The notes under the pieces were generated by a model. That model was not told where the DNA came from. It saw only the letters and a list, made by a program, of their open reading frames with translations, and made no database searches. From JBAXTE01 sp963556065 (GTDB lineage: Bacteria > Bacteroidota > Bacteroidia > Bacteroidales > WCHB1-69), in assembly GCA_963556065.3 (NCBI GenBank), contig CAUVYH020000015.1:48243-112242 (forward strand): a DNA stretch of 64,000 nucleotides, read 5' to 3'. The translations under genes were made by a program, and so were the position numbers. Within the stretch, counting starts at the first letter, position 1; every line of letters begins with the position of its first letter. Below, piece after piece: positions 27,561 to 35,502 of this stretch.

Positions 27561-27635
27561 TGGTGGCAATTTTAGAGAAACAAACTAACACTATTTTAAT
27601 AATCTGCTTTGGTAAACAACAAATAATATAAAATT

Positions 27636-27956
27636 ATGGAAAGAACAGAAACCCTGTTAAATGCAAATACTATTTCTTTCGCAGATATCATTTCTGGAGA
27701 CAATGTTTATCAAGTCCCTTTATTTCAAAGAGATTATTCTTGGAAAGAAGACAACTGGGATGACCTTTGGTTAGATATCAATAATTCAATTGCTGCGAAT
27801 ACAAGACACTATATGGGGTCAATAGTTCTAATTAAAAAAGATAAAAAGAATTTAGAAATAATAGATGGACAGCAGAGATTAACAACTTTGACTATACTTG
27901 CATTGAGTTGTATTAGATTTATAACTGAATTAATACCAATTCCTATTATAATATAG
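27636..27956 (+). pseudogene. GmrSD-like DUF262 protein, N-terminal half (split by IS630 element)
   Basis: The 107-residue reading frame has the DUF262/ParB-like signature of GmrSD-type proteins: VPLFQRDYSW at 27-36 and DGQQRLTTL at 77-85. In these proteins that domain hydrolyses nucleotides and works with a C-terminal DUF1524 HNH nuclease to restrict foreign, often modified, DNA. The frame ends inside the IS end at 27956. The remainder of the gene is at 29078-30487. Base composition is more AT-rich than the core genes. Confidence 0.8.
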
Positions 27957-28000
27957 TCTAATAAAATTTTGAATTTATCGGACTATATTATAAAAAGAAT

Positions 28001-28008
28001 TATCTTTG
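28001..28008 (+). promoter_or_regulatory. -7 element (TATCTTTG) of the IS630 transposase, leaderless type
   Basis: TATCTTTG is followed by CAC and then the ATG at 28012, the same arrangement as the DUF488 gene promoter. It lies directly after the left-end hairpin. Confidence 0.4.
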
Positions 28009-28011
28009 CAC

Positions 28012-28530
28012 ATGTCAAAGCCAATAATTTTTACAATAAAGGAAAGTGCCCAAGAGATTAGGAAGCTTATCAAAAGCAATAATCCTTTTATAGCCCAAAG
28101 GTTGAAAGTGTTGCTGGAATGCAAGAAGCATGAACAAATAGGTATATCTAAAAGAGATCTCTCGAAGAATACAGGCTATAACCACAATAGCGTTCAGAAA
28201 TGGAGAAGGATGTATATAGATGGTGGGATTGAAGCACTTGTGAGTCATAATAAAATCGGCTTTAAGCCATCTTCATTTACAGAGCCTGAATATGAACTGT
28301 TAAAAGAAATGCTCCACAACACGGAGAATGGTCTGGTTGGCTACAAAGAATTACAAAGATGGATAGAACTGAAGATGGATAAGACAATTAAATATAAAAC
28401 ATTGTACTCATTCGTTCGGCTACACTTCGGCACTAAAATTAAAGTGGCAAGAAAAAGCCACGTAAAAAAGGATGCCGGGGCAGTTGAGGCTTTTAAAAAA
28501 ACTTCGGTAAAATCTGTGAAGAAGCAATAA
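28012..28530 (+). CDS. IS630 transposase, first frame (DNA-binding part)
   Basis: ATG 28012 (MSKPIIFTIK) starts a protein of about 172 residues with a helix-turn-helix (ISKRDLSKNTGYNHNSVQKWRRMYIDGGIEAL) and a following winged-type segment typical of IS630 transposase N-termini. After AFKK the frame runs to TSVKSVKKQ and stops, while the catalytic part continues in the -1 frame from the A7 run at 28495-28501 (AFKKNFGKICEEAIRAKS). Programmed -1 frameshifting on AAAAAAAC would join the two; a one-base undercall of an A8 run is the alternative. Confidence 0.8.
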   Translation: MSKPIIFTIKESAQEIRKLIKSNNPFIAQRLKVLLECKKHEQIGISKRDLSKNTGYNHNSVQKWRRMYIDGGIEALVSHNKIGFKPSSFTEPEYELLKEMLHNTENGLVGYKELQRWIELKMDKTIKYKTLYSFVRLHFGTKIKVARKSHVKKDAGAVEAFKKTSVKSVKKQ

Positions 28531-29078
28531 GGGCTAAAAGTGCAGATTATTGTTCGGCAAACCTATACTTTCAGGATGAAAGTCGTTTTGGCCTTTTTAC
28601 AAGAAATGGAAAATCACTAACTGCAAAAGGAATAAAGCCAGTCTGTACTGTACATCAAGTATTTAAATCAACATACCTTTTCGGAGCATTTTCACCGTTG
28701 ACGGGCGATAATTTCTTATTGCAACTCTCTCACTGTTGTAATGGCACATTTCAAATCTTTCTTGATGAATTCTCAAGACAGAGACCGGATGAGCTAAAGG
28801 TAATAGTACTTGATAATGGAGCTTTTCATAAAGCCAAGGCATTGATGGTTCCAAACAATATAATTTTAGTATTCTTACCACCGTATAGCCCGGAATTAAA
28901 TCCAGCAGAAAAAATGTGGCAGAAGATTAAAAGAGATTTTACAAATAAACTTCACAGAACTTTAGACGAACTAAGTGATTTTATTTCGGAATCTGTTAAT
29001 TCTCTATCAAACGAAATTGTAAAATCAACATGTGGTTATGAATATGTTTTTCAATCCCATTTTTGGACTATATTATAA
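28500..29078 (+). CDS. IS630 transposase, second frame (DDE catalytic domain)
   Basis: Read in the -1 frame from the A7 run, this part gives NFGKICEEAIRAKS, LYFQDESRFGLF with the first Asp, VIVLDNGAFHKA with the second Asp, and LPPYSPELNPAEKMW with the Glu: the complete DDE triad of IS630. An internal ATG-less stretch means it is unlikely to be translated alone. It ends GYEYVFQSHFWTIL at the right terminal repeat. Confidence 0.8.
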   Translation, partial: NFGKICEEAIRAKSADYCSANLYFQDESRFGLFTRNGKSLTAKGIKPVCTVHQVFKSTYLFGAFSPLTGDNFLLQLSHCCNGTFQIFLDEFSRQRPDELKVIVLDNGAFHKAKALMVPNNIILVFLPPYSPELNPAEKMWQKIKRDFTNKLHRTLDELSDFISESVNSLSNEIVKSTCGYEYVFQSHFWTIL

Positions 29079-30487
29079 CAAGATATGGTATAATAGATCA
29101 AAACATTGATAAATCTAACAACGAAGAAAGGAAAGATATATTAATGCGAAAATTTATTGGTTTTAAATCTGCCAAATCCCTACTTTTCTCTCCAAAACTA
29201 AAGCTGAATAGGCTTAATAACCCAATTTATTCAAGTTATTTAATTCAATTTCATAAAGTACCCAATATTTCGCGTGAAACATCATCAAACAAAGCTCTTG
29301 TTGAAGTTTATGACTATTTTTATAAAAAGCTAAAAGATGAAATTGCAAAAGAAGGCTCAACAAATGAAATTATTGATTTTATTGAATTTGTTGGTGATAA
29401 TTTGCAATTTATACAGATTACAGTTGTTGACGAACTAAATGCTTATTTGGTTTTTGAAACTTTAAATGATAGAGGAATCCCTTTGACAGTTACAGATTTG
29501 TTTAAAAATTATCTGTTTTCAAGAGTTGAAGAAGGAGACCATGATCATCTGAAAAATAAATGGGATAATATTTTAAAATTTATAAAATATAAAGATTTTT
29601 CAAATTTCCTCAGGTACTATTGGATTTCAAGAAATAGACTCATAACAGAAAAAGAACTTTTTAAAGCAATCAAGAAAAATGTAATTAATCAAGACGATGT
29701 TTTGAATATTATTTCAAATTTAGAAATACATGCAGAAGTATTCAATGCGCTTTCTGATCCCAATGATGATTTATGGAAAGGACAACAAGAGATAATTCAG
29801 CACTTAACCGAACTGCAACTATTTGGTATAAAACAACCATTTCCGTTATTACTAGCAGCATATGAAAAGCTTGATATTTCTACATTTGCTAAAATTACTA
29901 AAATATGTTCTGTTATTTCATTTAGATATTCTGTAATTTGTGGTCTTAAAACCAATGTTTTGGAGCAGGTTTACAGTCGGGCTGCAAACAATATTGTTAA
30001 AGGGTTAAGTAAAAATGCTTCAGACATTTTTAAGGATGTAACTCAACTTTATGTTAACGATGAGATTTTTACAAATCAATTTACCTTAAAAACGATTAAA
30101 ACAACGTCCAAAAATAAATTGGTTCGATATGTAATTTATTCAATTGAGAATCACGAGTCTGGTAATGGAGTGATTGATTTTGAAAGTGATAATGGTACCA
30201 TAGAACATATTCTTCCAGAAAATCCAAGTGAAGAATGGAACACGAGTTTTGTAAAAGACACCCAATTGGAATTTATTTATAGGTTAGGTAACTATACTCT
30301 TTTAGAAAGCAAGTTAAATAGAGACTGTGAAAACAAAACTATTACAGAAAAAATAGTATATTATAAAAACTCAAAATACCACTTGTCCAATCAATTTGAA
30401 CACACGGAATGGAATCCAAGTAAATTAAAAGCAAGACAATCAAAATTAGCGAAAACAGCTAAACAAATTTGGAGATTAGATTATTAA
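29078..30487 (+). pseudogene. GmrSD-like protein, C-terminal half with DUF1524 HNH nuclease
   Basis: The frame of about 470 codons continues the DUF262 protein right of the IS. It has YLVFETLNDRGIPLTVTDLFKNYLF, the conserved block of the family, then a helical region. The DUF1524 nuclease motif is GTIEHILPENPSEEW (the catalytic His in IEHILP), and RLGNYTLLESKLN follows. Removing the IS with one TA leaves the two halves one base out of frame by my count, so besides the insertion there may be a second lesion. No start codon fits a separate product well. It is close to the dGTPase gene, consistent with a defence cluster. Confidence 0.75.
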
Positions 30488-30657
30488 AAAAAACTACGGC
30501 TAATAAATAGGGCTTCAAGTGGTGTTGTGAAATTCCAGTGAAAATAAATATTGTTGGTGTACGATGAAAGCGAAGTGGGGTATAGTTCGCTACTGCGCAG
30601 AGCTGCCTCCGTTATTTTTAATATTAAAACTTAATAACCTGAGTTCGATATAAGGGA

Positions 30658-31245
30658 TTAGTAAAAGAGAGCTAATTGGCTTGATTTTTCTTCAAATTCT
30701 ACTTTTATAGATGGTTTTTTTGGAAAAAAGGAATAGGCAATTAGACCACTAATCATATTGGTTATAAAATTTTCCAAGCTTCTATGGCGAGAATGCTCCA
30801 CTTGGCAAATGTTTTTCAGTTCATCATTTACTGTTTCAATAACCGATCTTTTTCGCAATAATATTGCATCTGCATATGACATCAAAGCCCCTTTCATATT
30901 CTTTTTCAGTCTTGTAACCAATTGGATCCCATTAACAAATAGCATTTCAAATAGGGTTTGACCAATATAACCCTTGTCAGCGAAAAGTTTTCCAAATATT
31001 TTTTGGGTGAAATTTTTATTTTTAAGAGGGGCTCTATCGTCCACATCCCCTTGAGTAATTACAAAATTCAACAATTCTCCCTTGTCGTTAATGATCAAAT
31101 GTAGTTTAAACCCATAAAACCAACCCATCGTTGATTTGCCTACTGTTGCAATTCCCTGAAATACTTTATTCCTTTTAATCCTTTTGTTTTTGCAGACTGC
31201 AATTTTAGTTGAATCAATAAATGAAATTCCAGTACATTCAGCCAT
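30658..31245 (-). pseudogene. IS982 transposase, C-terminal part (copy 2)
   Basis: The 195-residue frame has the catalytic domain: SFIDSTKIAVCKN, GWFYGFKLHLIINDKGE, LFADKGYIGQ, RKRSVIETVNDELKNICQ with the Glu region. Its C-terminus (NMISGLIAYSFFPKKPS) is complete, unlike copy 1. It is out of frame with the N-terminal part because of a 13-bp deletion at their junction. Confidence 0.8.
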
Positions 31246-31562
31246 GCAGCAATAGTCATCGGAAGCATTGCTTTCTTTTGTAATTCTACAAACCGGTTGT
31301 AGGAAACTTGAGTTGGAAATTCTTTGGTCATATGTTTACTCACATAAAACAAGTAAAAATGCTTTAAATTACGGTAACCACCTGTATGAAATAAAACCAG
31401 AATAGTGATGACTTCGCTGGGGGACAACTTTGATTTTTTATTCCGTGTTTTTTTGTTTGCATCTGCGCTCAATGAATGTTTTTTTATAGTTTGATCAAAA
31501 CTTTTACAAAATTCATCAATTATATAAAATATTTCCATTAAATTTGCCTGTTGTGTATTCAT
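31140..31562 (-). pseudogene. IS982 transposase, N-terminal part (copy 2)
   Basis: The frame begins MNTQQANLMEIFYIIDEF and keeps the correct order SKHMTKEFPTQVSYNRFVELQKKAMLPM. After that point the 13-bp deletion shifts it into nonsense that overlaps the C-terminal part on another frame. A gene built from copy 1's junction and copy 2's flanks would be intact. Confidence 0.8.
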
Positions 31563-31698
31563 GTTTGACTTTGTTATATTATTGATTGTCAGTCACAAAG
31601 ATAACAAAAAAGAACTAAATACACAACTTTTTTATTGATTTTTTTGCCTTTTTCTTATATCGAACTCAGGTTAATAAATATAACTAAACTATAAAATT

Positions 31699-33114
31699 AT
31701 GAATTGGCAAAACATCTTTACTGAAGAACAACAATATGATGAAAAATTTAGAATCATTGAAGATAATCGTTCTAAATACCAAAAAGATTTTGATAAATTA
31801 GTATTCTATTCTGGATTCAGAAGATTGCAAAATAAAACACAGGTTTTCCCTCTCCCTAAGGTCGCTTTTGTACACAATAGGTTAACCCATTCTTTTGAAG
31901 TTGCAAGCGTTGGTCGTTCTCTTGGAAAACTCGTGGGGGAAAGAATAGTAAAAGATATTCAATTGGATGACTCAAGTAAATTATTTTATCAATACGAATT
32001 ACCAAATGTTATCGCAGCTGGTTGTTTAGCTCACGATATTGGAAATCCACCTTTTGGGCATTCTGGGGAAAAAGCAATTGCAAAATATTTCATTGATAAT
32101 CAAAACAGCATAATAGAAGTAGATGAAAAAAATAACAATAAAACTCTGAGAACTTATTTTGATGAAGCATTTTGGATGGATTTGATTACTTTCGAAGGTA
32201 ATGCTAATGGATTCAGAATATTAACAAATAATTTTAATCGAAAAAATGAAGGAGGATTAAATCTTACATATACAACGTTAGCATCTACATTAAAATATCC
32301 ATGCAGTTCAAAGCAGATAAATGAAGACAAAATTAGCACTAAAAAGTACAATTATTTTCAGTCAGAAATATCCACTTTTCAAGAAGTATGTGAGAAAACA
32401 AATATGAAAGTCGATGCAGTTGGGCCAAAATCCTATTTTCGGCATCCATTCACATATTTAGTAGCAGCAGCAGATGACATTTGCAATACAATTATTGACC
32501 TAGAAGATGCACACCGAATTGGGATTTTATCCTATGAAGAAGTTAGTGGGCTTCTATTAAAGTTAATCGATTGCGTCGTAAAGGAAAATGTGCATTTGGA
32601 TGAAAATTCAAGAATTCAAGAACCGAAAGATTATAATGAGTATCTATCAAATTTAAGGACAGCTGCAATCGATATATTAACTGTAAAATGTGCGGCTTTT
32701 TTTGATGAGTATAAAGAAGAAATAATTCAAGGTAAATGGGATGACAAAAACTGCACATTATTTGAAATGGTCGCATCTAGGTGTGGAGAAGTAAGAGAAA
32801 TTCAAAGGGTTAGTGTTTCTAAAATTTATAATCATAATAAGGTTATAAAAATTGAACTCACAGGATATAAAGTCCTTTACGATTTGTTGAATTTGTTTAT
32901 TCCTGCAATATTGAAAAAGGAGAAAAATCGGACTCATAAAGACAACAAAATTATTTCACTAATTCCAGAACAATTTCAACCACCTTTAGATAAAGAACCT
33001 CAACATTATTTAAAAGTCATGTCTGTTCTCGACTTTATTTCTGGAATGACAGATTTATATGCGATCCAGTTATATAGAGATTTACATGGCATTGAGATAA
33101 CAGAACATAAATAA
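31699..33114 (+). CDS. dgt: Deoxyguanosinetriphosphate triphosphohydrolase (dGTPase)
   Basis: The 471-residue HD-domain enzyme hydrolyses dGTP to deoxyguanosine and triphosphate. Metal ligands are visible: H64 in NRLTHSFEVASVGRSLG, H112-D113 in CLAHDIGNPPFGHSGEKAI, and a distal Asp in VAAADDICNTIIDLEDA. The N-terminal FRRLQNKTQVFPLP is the family signature. Bacterial dGTPases can act in nucleotide balance or in phage defence by draining dNTPs; the position beside a GmrSD-like gene favours defence (inference). The promoter region has been displaced by IS982 copy 2, only 28 bp upstream, so expression may now depend on the IS. Confidence 0.9.
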   Translation: MNWQNIFTEEQQYDEKFRIIEDNRSKYQKDFDKLVFYSGFRRLQNKTQVFPLPKVAFVHNRLTHSFEVASVGRSLGKLVGERIVKDIQLDDSSKLFYQYELPNVIAAGCLAHDIGNPPFGHSGEKAIAKYFIDNQNSIIEVDEKNNNKTLRTYFDEAFWMDLITFEGNANGFRILTNNFNRKNEGGLNLTYTTLASTLKYPCSSKQINEDKISTKKYNYFQSEISTFQEVCEKTNMKVDAVGPKSYFRHPFTYLVAAADDICNTIIDLEDAHRIGILSYEEVSGLLLKLIDCVVKENVHLDENSRIQEPKDYNEYLSNLRTAAIDILTVKCAAFFDEYKEEIIQGKWDDKNCTLFEMVASRCGEVREIQRVSVSKIYNHNKVIKIELTGYKVLYDLLNLFIPAILKKEKNRTHKDNKIISLIPEQFQPPLDKEPQHYLKVMSVLDFISGMTDLYAIQLYRDLHGIEITEHK

Positions 33115-33296
33115 AAATACTAAATACAACTGCGGGGTGACGGGTTTCTAAAATTCAACAAAAATCAATTGTCTTTAACCATTAGTTTTTCCATAAAGCC
33201 TGGTTTAGCGCGCTATTTCATTAACGTCCGAAACCCTTGTAGCTCATTTGTTTTAAATATCCGGCTCAAAAGAGATGCAAATTGAGCTATAAGTAT

Positions 33297-33304
33297 TATA
33301 TTTG
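33297..33304 (+). promoter_or_regulatory. -7-like element (TATATTTG) upstream of the MITE and beta-lactamase
   Basis: Exact match to TAnnTTTG. It lies just left of element M2. If used, the transcript would cross M2 before reaching the ATG at 33470. No -33 partner at proper spacing was found. Confidence 0.3.
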
Positions 33305-33315
33305 TGAGCTAAAAC

Positions 33316-33455
33316 GAGACCGTTGCAAAACACCAAACTCTGCGTTAAATGAAATATTTAAGCTACTCATTTACAAGGGTAAACTCCGTGTTTAAATATT
33401 TCAAAAGCCCTCCAAAGGCGGGTAAACCTTGATTTTGGACTTTTGCAACAGCCTC
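33316..33455. mobile_element. MITE-like element M2
   Basis: This 140-bp element has imperfect 19-bp terminal inverted repeats (GAGACCGTTGCAAAACACC and GGACTTTTGCAACAGCCTC, 15 of 19 matching). It is flanked by a perfect 5-bp duplication AAAAC (33311-33315 and 33456-33460). No open frame. A fragment of its end occurs at 22422-22438. It lies 14 bp before the beta-lactamase start. The rest of the 33115-33315 gap shows nothing else. Confidence 0.7.
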
Positions 33456-33469
33456 AAAACAGAGATACG

Positions 33470-34210
33470 ATGAAGAGACTTGCACTAATCTTAATATTCG
33501 CCGGAATGATTCACATTGGCGGATTTTCGCAAAATGAGTATAAAAGAATTAAGATATCGAAAGATATCGAGTTGATAAAACTGTCCGAAAACGCATACAT
33601 CCATGTTTCTTGGGCGGAGTACCCCCAATTTGGGAGGCTTCCTGCCAACGGGTTGGTGTTTATTAACGGAAGCGATGCTTTTCTGCTGGATACTCCGGTA
33701 ACGGATTCACTAACAAAGGATTTGGTTTCGTGGTTAACCGATTCGATGAACCTGAAAATTGTAGGATTTGTACCAAACCATTGGCACAACGACTGCATGG
33801 GCGGATTGGGATATTTACAAAGTCAAAAAATCGAGTCTTATGCGAATCAAATGACCGTGGATATAGCTAAAGCTAGAAACTTGCCGGTACCTGCTCATGG
33901 GTTCAAGGATTCAATACAATTGCAGCTTGGTGATAAGTCGATTCACTGCTATTATTTTGGAGCCGCACATTCGTTGGATAACATCGTGGTTTGGATTCCG
34001 TCGGAACGGATTCTATTTGCCGGCTGTATGGTTAAAAGTGCAAACTCAACGGATTTGGGGAATACGGTAGATGGCGATTTATCGGCTTATCCGAAAACAA
34101 TCGACAAGCTGATCGATCGGTTCCCCATGGCTAAAATAGTAATTCCCGGCCACGGACCATTCGGAGGTTTGGAATTGATTAAACACACCCGGAAATTATC
34201 AATTCGGTGA
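33470..34210 (+). CDS. Subclass B1 metallo-beta-lactamase
   Basis: The 246-residue protein (start ATG 33470) has a signal peptide (MKRLALILIFAGMIHIGGFS) and acts in the periplasm. All B1 zinc ligands are present: H104-x-H106-x-D108 in PNHWHNDCMGG, H167 in AAHSLDN, C186 in LFAGCMVKS and H228 in IPGHGPFGG. The Lys three residues after that Cys (K189) and LGNTVDGD match the carboxylate-binding and Asn-loop features of B1 enzymes. It should hydrolyse beta-lactams including carbapenems; activity and spectrum are inferred from family. The MITE-like element immediately upstream could affect its expression. A longer frame from TTG 33443 would start inside that element and is rejected. Confidence 0.88.
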   Translation: MKRLALILIFAGMIHIGGFSQNEYKRIKISKDIELIKLSENAYIHVSWAEYPQFGRLPANGLVFINGSDAFLLDTPVTDSLTKDLVSWLTDSMNLKIVGFVPNHWHNDCMGGLGYLQSQKIESYANQMTVDIAKARNLPVPAHGFKDSIQLQLGDKSIHCYYFGAAHSLDNIVVWIPSERILFAGCMVKSANSTDLGNTVDGDLSAYPKTIDKLIDRFPMAKIVIPGHGPFGGLELIKHTRKLSIR

Positions 34211-34292
34211 TTTGACGAATAAAAACCTACAAATTCTAATGGTTCGAAGCTTCCCTTAACAAGATTTGCAGACAGCCAAATAAAAGCGAAAA

Positions 34293-35084
34293 ATGAATAA
34301 ATCAAAAACGGAAAAGATCCACTTTCATAGTGCTGTTCTCGCTAAAGAGATGCGGATTTCGGTGTATTTACCCGAAGGTTTTGATCGGCTTGATCCCTTG
34401 CCGGTTCTCTATTTTCTGCATGGAAGAAGCGGCGACGAGAATATTATGTTTGAAGCAGGAATAAACACTTGCGCAGATGAAATGATCTCGGCGGGAAAAA
34501 TCAAACCTCTGATAATTGCATGTCCGAAGATCGAAAACAGCCGGGGGCTGAATTCATCCTTGGAATGCAAAGAAGTGCCGGATTCGTTCAACAAGAATCG
34601 AATCATAAATACAGGAATGTACGAAGATTACTTTTTGAACGAAGTTGTACCCTTAATGGATAAAACCTTCAATACGGTAAAAAATCGAACAGGACGATTT
34701 ATTGGAGGAGCATCGGCTGGGGGATATGCCGCCCTTCACATGGCTTTCCGCCATCAGGAACTGTTTTCAAAAGCAGGAGGACACATGCCAGCCTTGGAAC
34801 TGAGCCTTGAAGCCGAAGACAAACCGTATTTTGAGGACACGGGCACATGGGAAAAATATGATCCGATACATATTGCAAAAAACAGCGCCATCTCTTCCGG
34901 TATTGGGGTCTATCTCGATGCCGGTGATAAGGATGAAGGCCGATTTTATGAAGGTTGTTCGATTTTGCATAAAATATTGAAAGAAAAAGGGATAAGTGTT
35001 CAAAATCATATTTTTTCGGGAAATCACAGTGTTGAGTACATCCGGTCGAATATTGAAAAATATCTGGAATTTTATGGATGTTAA
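34293..35084 (+). CDS. Esterase D/putative esterase family alpha/beta hydrolase
   Basis: The 263-residue cytoplasmic hydrolase has the PF00756 pattern: VYLPEGFDRLDPLPVLYFLHGRSG near the N-terminus and the nucleophile elbow GGASAGGYAALHMA (G-x-S-x-G, Ser about 147). The acid is in YLDAGDKDEG and the catalytic His in GNHSVEYIRSN. The substrate is unknown; relatives act on acyl or feruloyl esters. The 3' end of this gene (34933-35084) and its downstream sequence are duplicated at 38315, 3.4 kb away. Confidence 0.85.
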   Translation: MNKSKTEKIHFHSAVLAKEMRISVYLPEGFDRLDPLPVLYFLHGRSGDENIMFEAGINTCADEMISAGKIKPLIIACPKIENSRGLNSSLECKEVPDSFNKNRIINTGMYEDYFLNEVVPLMDKTFNTVKNRTGRFIGGASAGGYAALHMAFRHQELFSKAGGHMPALELSLEAEDKPYFEDTGTWEKYDPIHIAKNSAISSGIGVYLDAGDKDEGRFYEGCSILHKILKEKGISVQNHIFSGNHSVEYIRSNIEKYLEFYGC

Positions 35085-35166
35085 TGAGCTTGATGTCTTG
35101 TTCTTTTTCTGAAATCAAAAGAAAAGCTTCGCATTCGCTCCTCCTTGATTTTTGGGATACTTTTGT
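34933..35166. repeat. Long direct repeat DR, left copy (esterase 3' end and beyond)
   Basis: About 233 bp match 38315-38546 at roughly 97 percent (only about seven differences). The left copy keeps the esterase frame open. Together the copies flank the TonB-receptor cassette. Similarity continues more weakly past 35166 to about 35275 as repeat R1 sequence. Confidence 0.85.
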
Positions 35167-35345
35167 TCGTGAAGTTTTTTTTTTTTTTTCATTCCAAGGT
35201 ACTCACGCTTTCGCGGAGTTTATCCCGCTACAGCGGGGCTCAGGTGCATCAAGACAAAAGTACCATTGAAAAGCAATATGTTTTGAACAATGCAAAAGAC
35301 TGCGTAGCTCTAAAACTTTTCAATCCACTAAATTACTGCGGGTGT
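35085..35345. repeat. Dispersed repeat R1, copy C, with T16 tract
   Basis: It has AAAAGCTTCGCATTCGCTCC, a long T run at about 35176-35191, a small hairpin TATCCCGCTACAGCGGG, and the end motif GCGTAGCTCTAAAACTTTT. No gene is supported between 35085 and 35502. Confidence 0.55.
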
Positions 35346-35502
35346 CCGTGTCAGCAAAAAAATGAATGTTCCCAACGGGTGTAATATACAAAATCATTTC
35401 TGAAGAAACGTGAAGGGAAACAGGCTGGCTCTTTGTCTGGATTTGGCTTGGAGCGACCCGACAATATGCCAGTCTGTATGAGTTGGAAATGTTTTTTATA
35501 GA

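Larger units (their letters stand above)
27949..29075 (+). mobile_element. IS630-family element inserted in the DUF262 gene
   Basis: The ends TAATATAGTC / GACTATATTA form inverted repeats and are bordered by TA on both sides (27947-27948 and 29076-29077), the target duplication typical of IS630/mariner elements. It contains a two-frame DDE transposase. The left end also holds a hairpin, TATAATATAGTC with GACTATATTATA at 27981-27992. The preserved ends and reading frames indicate a recent insertion. Confidence 0.85.
30638..31670 (-). mobile_element. IS982-family insertion sequence, copy 2
   Basis: Perfect 17-bp inverted repeats CCTGAGTTCGATATAAG lie at both ends, with a perfect 7-bp target duplication TTAATAA (30631-30637 and 31671-31677). 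It sits between the DUF1524 gene and the dGTPase gene, with its right end 28 bp before the dGTPase start. It is about 96 percent or more similar to copy 1 by eye. The transposase carries one lesion, a 13-bp deletion near 31247-31256. Confidence 0.9.
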
